Shown piece after piece: positions 26,899 through 34,048 of a DNA stretch of 34,048 nucleotides. Below the pieces are notes generated by a model that was not told where the DNA came from, did no database searches, and saw only the letters and a program-made list of their open reading frames with translations. Made by a program: the position numbers and the translations under genes. The stretch comes from Methylotenera sp. (GTDB taxonomy: Bacteria; Pseudomonadota; Gammaproteobacteria; Burkholderiales; Methylophilaceae), in the NCBI GenBank assembly GCA_030655015.1, contig JAURWJ010000109.1:1-34048 (forward strand), read 5' to 3'. Numbering within the stretch: the first letter of the stretch is position 1; every line of letters starts with the position of its first letter.

Positions 26899-26967
26899 TT
26901 ATTGATGTGTCCCGATGATATTTGAAGTCAGAACGGAAGTTGATACTTCGTCGAGTCACATCAATAA
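26899..26967. repeat. 11-bp inverted repeat enclosing an inner hairpin
   Basis: TTATTGATGTG (26899-26909) and CACATCAATAA (26957-26967) are perfect complements. Inside, GAAGT-TGAT-ACTTC (26936-26949) forms a second stem. It lies between the MCP stop and the TrmH start, without a T-run. It could be an operator, a 3'-end RNA structure or a short repeat element. Confidence 0.45.
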
Positions 26968-27021
26968 GTCACTCGATTGGTTAAACCTGACAATTAATTA
27001 AACGTGTTGACAATCAATTTA

Positions 27022-27058
27022 GTTTGGGAACCGTTCTAATGCAAAACAGCCCCCAAAC
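27022..27058 (-). terminator. Weak stem-loop behind the MCP gene
   Basis: GTTTGGG and CCCAAAC (7 bp) enclose 23 bases, just after the MCP stop codon. The loop is long and the following minus-strand sequence (TAAATTG) has no T-run, so it is a poor terminator candidate. Confidence 0.3.
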
Positions 27059-27071
27059 ATAACCCTATTAC

Positions 27072-29765
27072 CTAAAACTCTTCCCAGTCGCCGTCATTTG
27101 AACCAGACTTTGCAGATAGTTTTAATGGCTTAACAGGCTCCAGTTTTGCTACCTTACTCGATAAACTTCCTCCCGGATGCCTCATTGGGCTGCTGGGTGC
27201 ACGTTTATCTTGATTGCCAACAACTTCGAGCTTAAACACGCTGATAACATCAGTTAAGGCATTAGCTTGATCTACCAATGATTCAGCTGCCGCTGCCGCT
27301 TGCTCTACCAATGCAGCATTCTGCTGAGTGACCTCATCCATACTGGTCACAGCGGTGTTAACCTGATCAATGCCCACACTTTGCTCCACAGAGGCCGCAG
27401 CAATTTCACTAATAATATCTGCAACGCGCTTGACCGAAGTCACTACTTCATCCATGGTCTTACCCGCATTCTCAACCTGTTTTGTGCCTTCAGTAGTTTT
27501 AGCTACAGAATCAGTGATAAGTTCTTTGATTTCTTTAGCCGCACTGGCTGAGCGCTGCGCAAGGTTACGCACCTCACCTGCTACCACAGCAAAACCGCGG
27601 CCTTGCTCACCCGCACGTGCGGCTTCAACCGCAGCATTGAGCGCAAGAATATTGGTCTGGAAAGCAATGCCGTCAATGACACTGATAATATCTTCTATCT
27701 TGCGCGCACTTTCATTAATGGCACTCATGGTGCTAACCACCCCAGAGACGACCTCACCGCCTTTGACGGCAACCCCTGAGGCCGCCACTGCCAGTTGATT
27801 CGCCTGCTTGGCATTCTCTGCATTCTGTTTTACTGTAGATGCCAGCTCCTCCATGCTGGCTGCCGTTTCTTCCAGGCTGGAAGCTTGCTGTTCCGTACGG
27901 CTTGAAAGGTCAGTGTTGCCAGATGAGATTTCGCCTGCAGCGGTATTGATGGTTTCTACCGCCTCTTTTACGGCTATAATCGGTGCGACGATAGTTTCCA
28001 GGGTTGCATTGACACCCTCCACCACTTTACGGAAATCTCCCTGGTGTCGTGTTGCATCAGCACGCGTAGTGACACGTCCTTCACTGGCTGCATCTGCCAG
28101 CATATTTGCATCATTTACCAGCGCATTAACCGCATCAATACACTGATTGAGGTTGTTTTTAATGGTGTTAAAGTCACCGTAATAGCTATCTGTAATTTTT
28201 ACGGGGATGTCGCCATTGGAAATACGCTCCACATATTCAGCAGCCACGTTAAGGGGGCCAATCACATCATCCAGCGTACTGTTGACACCATCAACCACTT
28301 TACGGAAGTCGCCATGATGCTTGCTGGCATCAGCGCGGGTTGAGAGCAACCCTTTCTTGGCTGCATCAGCCAACATAGAAGCATCCGTCACCAATAGAGT
28401 TACCGCATCAATACACTGATTAAGGTTGTTCTTGATAGTGTTAAAGTCGCCATTGTAGGTATCAGTAATTTTAGACGGGATATTACCTTTTGAAATATCA
28501 TCCACATATTTGGCTGCAACATTCAGCGGGTTGATAACGGCATCGAGGCAACTGTTAACGCCAACAACTACCTTACGGAAATCGCCTTGATATTTGCTCG
28601 CATCGGCACGGGTAGCAAGACGGCCTTCGATGGCTGCTTTTTCAAGATTCACAGCTTCTTCCACCATATTGTTCACAGCATCAATACACTGGTTCAGGTT
28701 ATTTTTAATCGTGTTGAAATCTCCGTTATAACTGTCGGTGATTTTGTCAGGAATGTCGCCCTTGGAGATACGTTCTACGTAGTTAGCAGCCACATTAAGT
28801 GGGCCGATAACAGAATCCAGGGTGGCGTTTACGCCTTCTACCACCTTGCGGTAATCGCCTTTATGTTGTGTTGCATCAGCGCGTGTTGACAAGCGTCCTG
28901 ACACTGCGGCCTGTGCTAACACGCCAGCATCAGCTACCAGCAACTTGATAGCGTCCTGCATGGCAACCATGGCTGCCATAGCACTACTGCGATCGTCAGC
29001 TGCAAGTGATACGGCAAAGTTTAAATCGCCAGCAGCAATACGGGCAGCGGCTTTGTTAATCTGGTCAGGTTCGCCGCCTAGCGCACTAGAGATAGAACGC
29101 GTCATAGAAAATCCGATCCAGATCAGAATCACGATAGCCCCGCCAAGCGCGCAAAACGAAATCAAGCGCGTGTTTTCATAGCGTGTAACAGCGATATTAT
29201 ATTCTTCTTGTGCTATATCAAATTGTAATTTGCTTAACGCATTTATATCGGGACCAGCTTCTGCAAATAGTCTGCGCGCTTGGTCTGCGTATCTTTTAGT
29301 TGCAATATGGTTTCCTGCCCGCATTGTGGCCACAGCTGGTTTTAATGCGTCATGGACAAACTTGCCACGACTCTCTGCAAACTTTTCTGCCAATTTTTTT
29401 TCTTCTGGCGTTAAGTAGGTTGCCATGTACGTTTTCCACAACTCACCGATAGTAACAATATTATGCTCAATAGCGTCAGCTGCTCTAGTAGCAGCCCCTG
29501 GATCCATAACCAGCACCATATCCTCCCCAATACCACCAATACTTACTTCGCTGAGTGCAGTTCTTAATAACGCTCGGCTCTCCACCATGAGGTTAGATAT
29601 TTTATCTAAATCACCTGTAGGTAACATTCGGTCTTCATAAACGGTTTTAAGGCTGTCTTTGGAGGCTGATAGCCCGTAAAGGCCAAGCCCGGTTAGCATT
29701 GCCGCCACTAAAACTGCCAAACCAATAATGCCAAATAAACGTTGCCCTATAGTTAGTGCTTTCAT
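27072..29765 (-). CDS. Methyl-accepting chemotaxis protein with tandem HAMP-like repeats
   Basis: 897 residues. TM1 is about 11-32 ([21 protein letters not shown]). A helical ligand-binding domain of the 4HB type reaches to about 195, and TM2 is about 200-222. A HAMP domain follows (about 225-280), then three tandem 91-residue units each containing a HAMP-like [20 protein letters not shown] segment. The signalling domain (about 610-840) has the hairpin tip [27 protein letters not shown] (partly quoted by region). The last residues DWEEF match the CheR/CheB-tethering pentapeptide (NWETF in E. coli Tar). It is the third gene of a minus-strand set: GGDEF-EAL, cheW (82 bases upstream), mcp. Ribosome site AAGGA precedes ATG. 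A large array of poly-HAMP units makes it unlike simple receptors. Confidence 0.93.
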   Translation of the reverse strand: MKALTIGQRLFGIIGLAVLVAAMLTGLGLYGLSASKDSLKTVYEDRMLPTGDLDKISNLMVESRALLRTALSEVSIGGIGEDMVLVMDPGAATRAADAIEHNIVTIGELWKTYMATYLTPEEKKLAEKFAESRGKFVHDALKPAVATMRAGNHIATKRYADQARRLFAEAGPDINALSKLQFDIAQEEYNIAVTRYENTRLISFCALGGAIVILIWIGFSMTRSISSALGGEPDQINKAAARIAAGDLNFAVSLAADDRSSAMAAMVAMQDAIKLLVADAGVLAQAAVSGRLSTRADATQHKGDYRKVVEGVNATLDSVIGPLNVAANYVERISKGDIPDKITDSYNGDFNTIKNNLNQCIDAVNNMVEEAVNLEKAAIEGRLATRADASKYQGDFRKVVVGVNSCLDAVINPLNVAAKYVDDISKGNIPSKITDTYNGDFNTIKNNLNQCIDAVTLLVTDASMLADAAKKGLLSTRADASKHHGDFRKVVDGVNSTLDDVIGPLNVAAEYVERISNGDIPVKITDSYYGDFNTIKNNLNQCIDAVNALVNDANMLADAASEGRVTTRADATRHQGDFRKVVEGVNATLETIVAPIIAVKEAVETINTAAGEISSGNTDLSSRTEQQASSLEETAASMEELASTVKQNAENAKQANQLAVAASGVAVKGGEVVSGVVSTMSAINESARKIEDIISVIDGIAFQTNILALNAAVEAARAGEQGRGFAVVAGEVRNLAQRSASAAKEIKELITDSVAKTTEGTKQVENAGKTMDEVVTSVKRVADIISEIAAASVEQSVGIDQVNTAVTSMDEVTQQNAALVEQAAAAAESLVDQANALTDVISVFKLEVVGNQDKRAPSSPMRHPGGSLSSKVAKLEPVKPLKLSAKSGSNDGDWEEF
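28054..28872 (-). repeat. Three tandem 273-bp units in the MCP gene
   Basis: Exact spacing of 273 bp between equivalent codons (starts of the RADA motif at 28054, 28327, 28600 and 28873). The units encode RADAS-x-GDFRKVV, GVNxxLDxVIxPLNVAAxYV, the [20 protein letters not shown] block and a connecting helix. DNA identity is high but not complete, so the duplications are not new, although unequal recombination could still change copy number. Confidence 0.9.
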
Positions 29766-29846
29766 CGCTCAATCCTTCTGTTGAAAATTAGTTTATATTT
29801 AAATACTTATTAGAAACATGCCCTAACAACATGCGTAATATCTTGA

Positions 29847-30356
29847 TTAATGCACGACCACATCATCAATCAAAACCATTTCTTGACTGCTCATCAACTG
29901 CTCAATATCCACCAGAATCAGCATCTGCGACTCCACTGTGGCTAAACCCACGATGTACTTAGTATCAATGCTGGTGACTAATGCCGGCACTTCACGAATC
30001 TGCTCTTCCTTTAGCGCTGTTACGTCCGAAACACCATCAACTACAATGCCAATTACACGGTCACTTAGGTTCAGAATAATCACTACGGTAAACTCGTTGT
30101 ATTCCACCTTACTGAGATGAAACTTGATGCGTAGATCTACAATCGGCACAATCTTGCCGCGTAAATTAACCACGCCTTTGATGAAGTCTGGTGTATTGGC
30201 GATTTGTGTAACAGCGTCATAGCCACGGATCTCCTGCACTTTTAAAATCTCCAACCCGTATTCTTCAGTACCTAATATAAAGGTGAGATATTCGCCTGCC
30301 GCGCTTTTTTCCTTAGTATTGATTGTGCTGATGGCAGCACCTGTATTCAGATTCAT
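29847..30356 (-). CDS. cheW: CheW chemotaxis coupling protein
   Basis: 169 residues from ATG 30356 (AGAGGA site), preferred over the upstream ATG at 30380, which would overlap that site. CheW links receptors to the CheA kinase. The double SH3-like barrel shows [63 protein letters not shown] and a final [11 protein letters not shown]. Between the 30-base gap to the GGDEF-EAL gene and the 81-base gap to the MCP it forms a signalling operon with both. CheA is not in the window. Confidence 0.94.
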   Translation of the reverse strand: MNLNTGAAISTINTKEKSAAGEYLTFILGTEEYGLEILKVQEIRGYDAVTQIANTPDFIKGVVNLRGKIVPIVDLRIKFHLSKVEYNEFTVVIILNLSDRVIGIVVDGVSDVTALKEEQIREVPALVTSIDTKYIVGLATVESQMLILVDIEQLMSSQEMVLIDDVVVH

Positions 30357-30385
30357 ATTGCATCCTCTTTCATCTATCATTAAAT

Positions 30386-32512
30386 TTAGTTTTCATTAGT
30401 TGAGTGATCTATTTTTATAAACTTGCTAATGAGTTTTTCAAACTCCGCCAACAGAACCGGCTTGCCAAACAAATAGCCCTGGAAAGTAAAACAGCCCTGA
30501 CGTTCAAGGCAATCACGTTGCGCCTCGGTTTCTACACCTTCGGCAATCACATTAAAACCAAAATTATTAGCCATGCCGATAATGGTCTGCGTAATGATGG
30601 CATCACTATGATTAGTATCGATTTCGCGCACAAAGCTCTGGTCAATTTTCAGCTGGTTAATTGGTAGCTTTTTCAGATAACTTAATGAAGAATACCCCGT
30701 GCCAAAGTCGTCTATTGAGAAGTGAATCCCAAGTAGCTTCAGCGCCTCCATCTTTTCAATAGTGTCGGCAACATCCTTCAGCACTAAACTTTCTGTGAGT
30801 TCGATTTTAAGCAGTGTCGCCTTGGCACCGGTTTCTTCCAGCACCCTGCACACCTGCTCAACAAAATCAGATTGGCCAAACTGCCGCGCACTTACATTAA
30901 CAGCAAGAATCAAATGTTGAGTGAGTGGATTTGCTTCCCATGTTTTGAGCTGCATACAGGCGGTAACCAGCACCCAGAGACCAATCGGAATAATCAAGCC
31001 AGATTCTTCAGCCAGTGGAATAAACTCAGCCGGAGACACCAATCCACGTTGTGGATGCTGCCACCGCAGCAACACCTCTGCACCTAGCACTTTACTTTCG
31101 CGATCAATCTGCACGACTTGAACCTGGAAATACAGCCTGAGTTGATCTTTAGGCAAGGCCTGATGCAGCTCAGCTAATATAGTCTGACGTCGTTCAAGTG
31201 ACGCATGCACTTCCGGATCAAAAAAACTCATGGTATTGCGGCCCGCAGATTTAGCCTGATACATGGCTATATCTGCACGTTTTAGCATTTCTTCACTCGA
31301 AGCCATAGGTATGGTAAACAAACTGATGCCAATGCTGAGCGTGCAATGCAGTTCTTCTCCGGCAACCAAGAGAGGTTGACTGCTAATATCGAGTATTTTT
31401 TTGCTTAATGCTTCTGCTTGCAAAGCGGCCTGATTGGCATCCTTACTCAAAATCTCCAGCATGATGACAAATTCATCACCGCCCAGCCGCGCCACGGTAT
31501 CGCCTTCACGCACGCAGGATTTTAAACGCTTTGCCACCTCTATCAGCAACAGGTCGCCAATGGCGTGCCCTCTGGTATCATTAATAAACTTAAAATTATC
31601 AAGATCGATCATGAACACTGCGCCGTGGTGCAGGCTACGTGCACTATTATGTAAAGCGATATCCATGTGATCTCGAAGTAGCCTGCGATTTGGCAGATCC
31701 GTCAGCGGGTCGTAGTAGGCAAGACGGTAAATGGCCTCTTTGGCCTCTTTATGTTCACTCAGGTCAGTAAAAGTGCCAATGTAATTATGAACTTTCCCGT
31801 CAGGCCCAGTCACGGCGGTGATGGTCAGCCACTTGAGGTAGATCTGGCCATTCTTGCGCCGATCCCAAATCTCGCCCTGCCAGAATTTCTTTTCTGCTAA
31901 AGCTTTCCACATCGCCTGATAAAAGGCTTTGTCATGGCGACCAGACTTCAACATCGCTGTGGTTTTACCAATGGCCTCCTCTGTGCTATACCCTGTCATT
32001 CGCGTAAAGGCACCATTGATGCGCAAGATACGGTTATTGGCATCAGAAATCACAATCGCCTCTTGCGATTCTATCGCCGCATCGGCAACACGCAAATCAC
32101 GCTCAGCCAATTTTCGGTCAGTGATGTCGCGACCCATAATAACAATACCTTTACGCGTACCATCTTCATTGAATGTTGGCTTCTTGCGCACCTCATACTC
32201 ACGCACATTGCCTGCGGCATCAATGGTGCGTTCTTCAAACACCAGTAGCTGCCCCGCATTCCAGGTGGCTTCATCATCCGCAAAGCACTTTATATGTATT
32301 GATTGCATGTCGGGGCGCTCGGCAGCAAGCTCTTTATCCGTCTTACCTTGCCAGTCAAATCCATGTAGCTGAAAAAGCGCTTTGGCAGCCTCGTTAGTAA
32401 TGAGCCAGCGCCCTGCGCCATCTTTGAGAAAAATCGCGTCAGGAATTGCCTCAATCAGGCAAGTGAATTCCTCATCCAACACGGCGGGGAATTCGTAAAT
32501 TTGCCTCATCAT
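30386..32512 (-). CDS. PAS-PAS-GGDEF-EAL cyclic di-GMP enzyme
   Basis: 708 residues, no membrane segment. PAS 1 is about 15-130 and PAS 2 about 145-255; both are followed by PAC-like ends ([25 protein letters not shown]). The GGDEF domain (about 265-430) has an intact RLGGDEF (344-348) and an inhibitory I-site REGD (335-338), so it can make cyclic di-GMP and be feedback-inhibited. In the EAL domain (about 448-695) the motif reads EVL at 479-481. The metal and catalytic residues ([23 protein letters not shown]) are kept, so phosphodiesterase activity is likely. Two consecutive ATG codons begin it. A (TTGAC)6 repeat is 40-70 bases upstream. It leads the cheW-mcp operon, tying cyclic di-GMP to chemotaxis. 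Confidence 0.94.
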   Translation of the reverse strand: MMRQIYEFPAVLDEEFTCLIEAIPDAIFLKDGAGRWLITNEAAKALFQLHGFDWQGKTDKELAAERPDMQSIHIKCFADDEATWNAGQLLVFEERTIDAAGNVREYEVRKKPTFNEDGTRKGIVIMGRDITDRKLAERDLRVADAAIESQEAIVISDANNRILRINGAFTRMTGYSTEEAIGKTTAMLKSGRHDKAFYQAMWKALAEKKFWQGEIWDRRKNGQIYLKWLTITAVTGPDGKVHNYIGTFTDLSEHKEAKEAIYRLAYYDPLTDLPNRRLLRDHMDIALHNSARSLHHGAVFMIDLDNFKFINDTRGHAIGDLLLIEVAKRLKSCVREGDTVARLGGDEFVIMLEILSKDANQAALQAEALSKKILDISSQPLLVAGEELHCTLSIGISLFTIPMASSEEMLKRADIAMYQAKSAGRNTMSFFDPEVHASLERRQTILAELHQALPKDQLRLYFQVQVVQIDRESKVLGAEVLLRWQHPQRGLVSPAEFIPLAEESGLIIPIGLWVLVTACMQLKTWEANPLTQHLILAVNVSARQFGQSDFVEQVCRVLEETGAKATLLKIELTESLVLKDVADTIEKMEALKLLGIHFSIDDFGTGYSSLSYLKKLPINQLKIDQSFVREIDTNHSDAIITQTIIGMANNFGFNVIAEGVETEAQRDCLERQGCFTFQGYLFGKPVLLAEFEKLISKFIKIDHSTNEN

Positions 32513-32551
32513 GACTTTCTCACTTTCGCATCAACCATGTCAGCAGGTTGA

Positions 32552-32581
32552 TTGACTTGACTTGACTTGACTTGACTTGAC
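32552..32581. repeat. (TTGAC)6 pentanucleotide repeat
   Basis: Six perfect copies of TTGAC (GTCAA on the coding strand), 40-70 bases upstream of the GGDEF-EAL start codon on the minus strand. Slippage would change spacing in the promoter or leader by five bases at a time, as in phase-variable promoters. Confidence 0.9.
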
Positions 32582-32798
32582 TAAGAAACTGACGCGCAAA
32601 AATGCATATGCGCATCATCAGCAATGAGATGAACAAAAAATAGCAAATGGCTAAGCCAAAGGGAGTATCAGAAAAATTATCAAGCGACCCAAACATTTAT
32701 GCACCTTCCTGTGCAGGGAAAACCATCGTTTCTTTCCGTAGTTGGCGTAAAAACCACTTGCGAGAAATTAAACGAGGCATGTTCGGGGCCTCAGAGAC

Positions 32799-32823
32799 TT
32801 GGTGCCAAGGTCAGGGGCACCAA
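32799..32823. repeat. 8-bp hairpin TTGGTGCC/GGCACCAA
   Basis: TTGGTGCC (32799-32806) and GGCACCAA (32816-32823) are perfect arms around 9 bases. It has no T-run. It could be the end of a degraded mobile element or an operator. Confidence 0.5.
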
Positions 32824-33020
32824 AGTTGAACTTAAATATTACACTTAATTACTGATATCTTTACAAAATAATTTCTTACAACATATACAAAAATAGCTTA
32901 CACACGTTGTGTATCGGCAGCAATTTAACAATCTTTAGGGTAACTTTATAAAATCAATTCAATTAGAGACCTTTGCGCGAAACCTAAAATGATCTAAATT
33001 CCAATAAAAACACGCACATT

Positions 33021-33151
33021 CGTCATTCCCGCGTAACCGTAAAGGTCATCCCCATAGAATATATGCGCTAAAGCGCATTATTCATACGAGATAGGCGGGA
33101 ATCCAGCTAACTGGTTGATTTTACTAGATTTCCGCCTGCGCGGGAATGACG
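33021..33151. repeat. 131-bp nested palindromic (REP-like) element
   Basis: Outer 13-bp perfect arms CGTCATTCCCGCG (33021-33033) and CGCGGGAATGACG (33139-33151). Inner arms GGCGGGAATC (33094-33103) and GATTTCCGCC (33127-33136) have one wobble. A further hairpin ATGCGCT-AA-AGCGCAT lies at 33063-33078. GTCATTCCCGC sequences are a familiar dispersed repeat in many proteobacteria, so this is probably one copy of a genome-wide family. Confidence 0.75.
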
Positions 33152-33230
33152 GCCGAAGGGTGCTTTTAATAAAAATAGCTATATTTATCACTTCATGCAA
33201 AAGTCTCAATTACGTAAAAAAAATATAGTT

Positions 33231-33863
33231 TTATCCGCCATTCCCAAGATTTAAAATCTCGCGTGAGCTCACAATTCTCATGGCAAGATCTACCAGTTTA
33301 ATGTGCTGGCTGCGGGCAGTCTTACGTAGCAACTCCATTGCCTCAGCCCGCCCAATGTTGCGTTGGTCCATAATGATTCCCACAGCCACGCAAATTGAGC
33401 GGTCAGCATCCAGCGCCGTTTGTAATTGCTGTTTGTCTCCCCGCAAACCCTGAAAGTCATGAGACCGAGATAACGCAGTCTCAATCGCTGGAATCAGCTG
33501 CGTAATATCTACCGGCTTGACCATGTAACCCATCGCCCCTGATTGCGTGGCCTGTTTAATAATTTCCTGTTCACTGTGCGCTGTTAACAAAATGAACGGA
33601 ATATGATGCAGCTCTTCCAGCCGCTTGGTTAATTCCAGCCCATTGCGGCCTGGCATACGTATGTCCAATAGAACCAAGTCAGGTCGTTCGTTATTTTCGA
33701 GCCATACTTCCGCCTCATCCACTGACTCTACAGAGCTGACCAGATAACCTGCTCTAACAAGCCCGCTAGTCAGTGTGGATATAATCAGGCGATCATCTTC
33801 CACCAACAGCAGGTGTCGTATAGCGGGCGTGAGCTCAAGATTAGCGTTCTGTTGCGGCGTCAT
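33231..33863 (-). CDS. Response regulator with receiver and ANTAR RNA-binding domains
   Basis: 210 residues from ATG 33863; this start overlaps the upstream kinase stop (ATGA), which decides it over the longer frame to 33950. The receiver has the acidic pair ED in LLVEDDRL, the phosphorylation Asp67 in LVLLDIRMPG, the Thr in LLTAH, and Lys116 in MVKPVD. The C-terminal ANTAR domain (about 144-202) shows LQTALDADRSICVAVGIIMD and EAMELLRKTARSQH. ANTAR domains act as antiterminators that bind paired hairpins in leader RNA (AmiR/NasT type). Its partner is the truncated kinase at the window end. Target transcripts are unknown. Confidence 0.92.
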   Translation of the reverse strand: MTPQQNANLELTPAIRHLLLVEDDRLIISTLTSGLVRAGYLVSSVESVDEAEVWLENNERPDLVLLDIRMPGRNGLELTKRLEELHHIPFILLTAHSEQEIIKQATQSGAMGYMVKPVDITQLIPAIETALSRSHDFQGLRGDKQQLQTALDADRSICVAVGIIMDQRNIGRAEAMELLRKTARSQHIKLVDLAMRIVSSREILNLGNGG

Positions 33864-34048
33864 AATGTTTCCATTTCTTCTTGTTCCAATGTAATGATGG
33901 GCGGTGCCAGTTCCAACTGGACAATCACATTGCCATCCTGTTGCTTCCAAGACAGCGTCGCGGACTTTCGTGGTAATAACGATGCTACCAGTTGTAGCCC
34001 TGCACCGGTAGTGGGCAAATGAGGAAAATCGAAATCTGGCGGTAGCTG
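33860..34048 (-). CDS. Sensor histidine kinase, C-terminal end only
   Basis: The last 62 codons of a gene running off the window. The visible part (TTGAGLQLVASLLPRKSAT, LSWKQQDGNVIVQLELAPP) has the G-x-GL-x-LV segment and the closing strand pattern of a HATPase domain, most like HWE or HisKA_2 kinases. The stop TGA overlaps the ATG of the ANTAR regulator. The overlap supports a two-component pair with the kinase made first. Confidence 0.8.
   Translation of the reverse strand, partial: QLPPDFDFPHLPTTGAGLQLVASLLPRKSATLSWKQQDGNVIVQLELAPPIITLEQEEMETL

Larger units (their letters stand above)
32513..33230. other. 718-bp intergenic region of repeats
   Basis: It holds the (TTGAC)6 tract at 32552-32581, a hairpin at 32799-32823 and the nested palindrome at 33021-33151. 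A 60-codon plus-strand frame (32647-32829) has no recognisable product and I treat it as non-coding or as a relic. Nothing else seen. Confidence 0.6.

Noticed and set aside
28054-28872. Regular 273-bp repeats
   Set aside because: Not a CRISPR array: the repeats are long, coding and in frame, encoding HAMP-like units of the chemoreceptor.
27300-32400. Many plus-strand frames opposite the MCP, cheW and GGDEF-EAL genes
   Set aside because: They are complementary-strand shadows of strongly supported genes, without ribosome sites or family motifs.
32647-32829. 60-codon plus-strand frame
   Set aside because: No recognisable motif, poor start context and it runs into a hairpin. Treated as non-coding or a relic.

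Overview
The window reads as a chromosomal segment of a moderately AT-rich betaproteobacterium. A member of the Methylophilaceae (Methylotenera-like) fits best. That rests on the smc-zipA-ligA order, a Neisseria-like dif sequence, QueF, GluQ-RS, DUF3301, Hsp33 and a Fur-regulated TonB receptor together. It is inference from gene content, not from a database search. No CRISPR array or rRNA is visible. Several genes appear to use TTG starts (smc, pagP, the J-domain gene).

Left part (1-3697): a 5'-truncated class I aminotransferase is followed by a terminator and a 450-bp non-coding stretch. Next comes the most disturbed region: a broken gene resembling the VC1465/XafT (DUF3653) family of Xer-recombination activators. 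It carries a 1.5-kb IS5-type element at its TTA/ATG junction (6-bp target duplication), a 70-bp palindromic insert and a CCC-TGA-C frameshift point. Upstream of it is a 56-codon gene whose start lies in a 9-bp inverted repeat. Only 42 bp further is a 28-bp dif-like site (3651-3678). I read this as a decayed element of the IMEX/TLC-phi type at the replication terminus.

3698-12581 (minus strand): a maintenance cluster transcribed smc, zipA, ligA, cysQ, TPR protein, with dif 20 bp beyond its last stop codon. queF diverges from smc. tRNA-Ala(GGC) and tRNA-Glu(TTC) follow behind a near-consensus promoter with a GC-rich discriminator, and end in a strong terminator.

13810-16600 (plus strand): a four-gene operon of a minimal J-domain protein and three alpha-helical proteins I cannot assign. 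This is the best candidate for an undescribed system. Behind it come envelope and stress genes on the minus strand: pagP, a YqjD/ElaB-type protein and a small secreted protein. Then comes amtB, with a sigma-54 promoter and two NtrC-like sites but no adjacent glnK.

20098-26813: an unknown protein with an internal repeat, two small ORF candidates, a DUF3301 protein, gluQ, a FecA-like TonB receptor behind a promoter containing a Fur box, hslO (possibly leaderless), a prepilin-like protein and a TrmH-family methyltransferase.

27072-34048 (minus strand): a signalling cluster transcribed PAS-PAS-GGDEF-EAL, cheW, then an MCP with three 91-residue HAMP-like tandem repeats and a CheR-tether tail (DWEEF). 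A (TTGAC)6 repeat lies just upstream of the GGDEF-EAL gene. The far end holds an ANTAR response regulator coupled by a 4-base stop/start overlap to a truncated sensor kinase. Between them are a hairpin and a 131-bp nested palindromic repeat.
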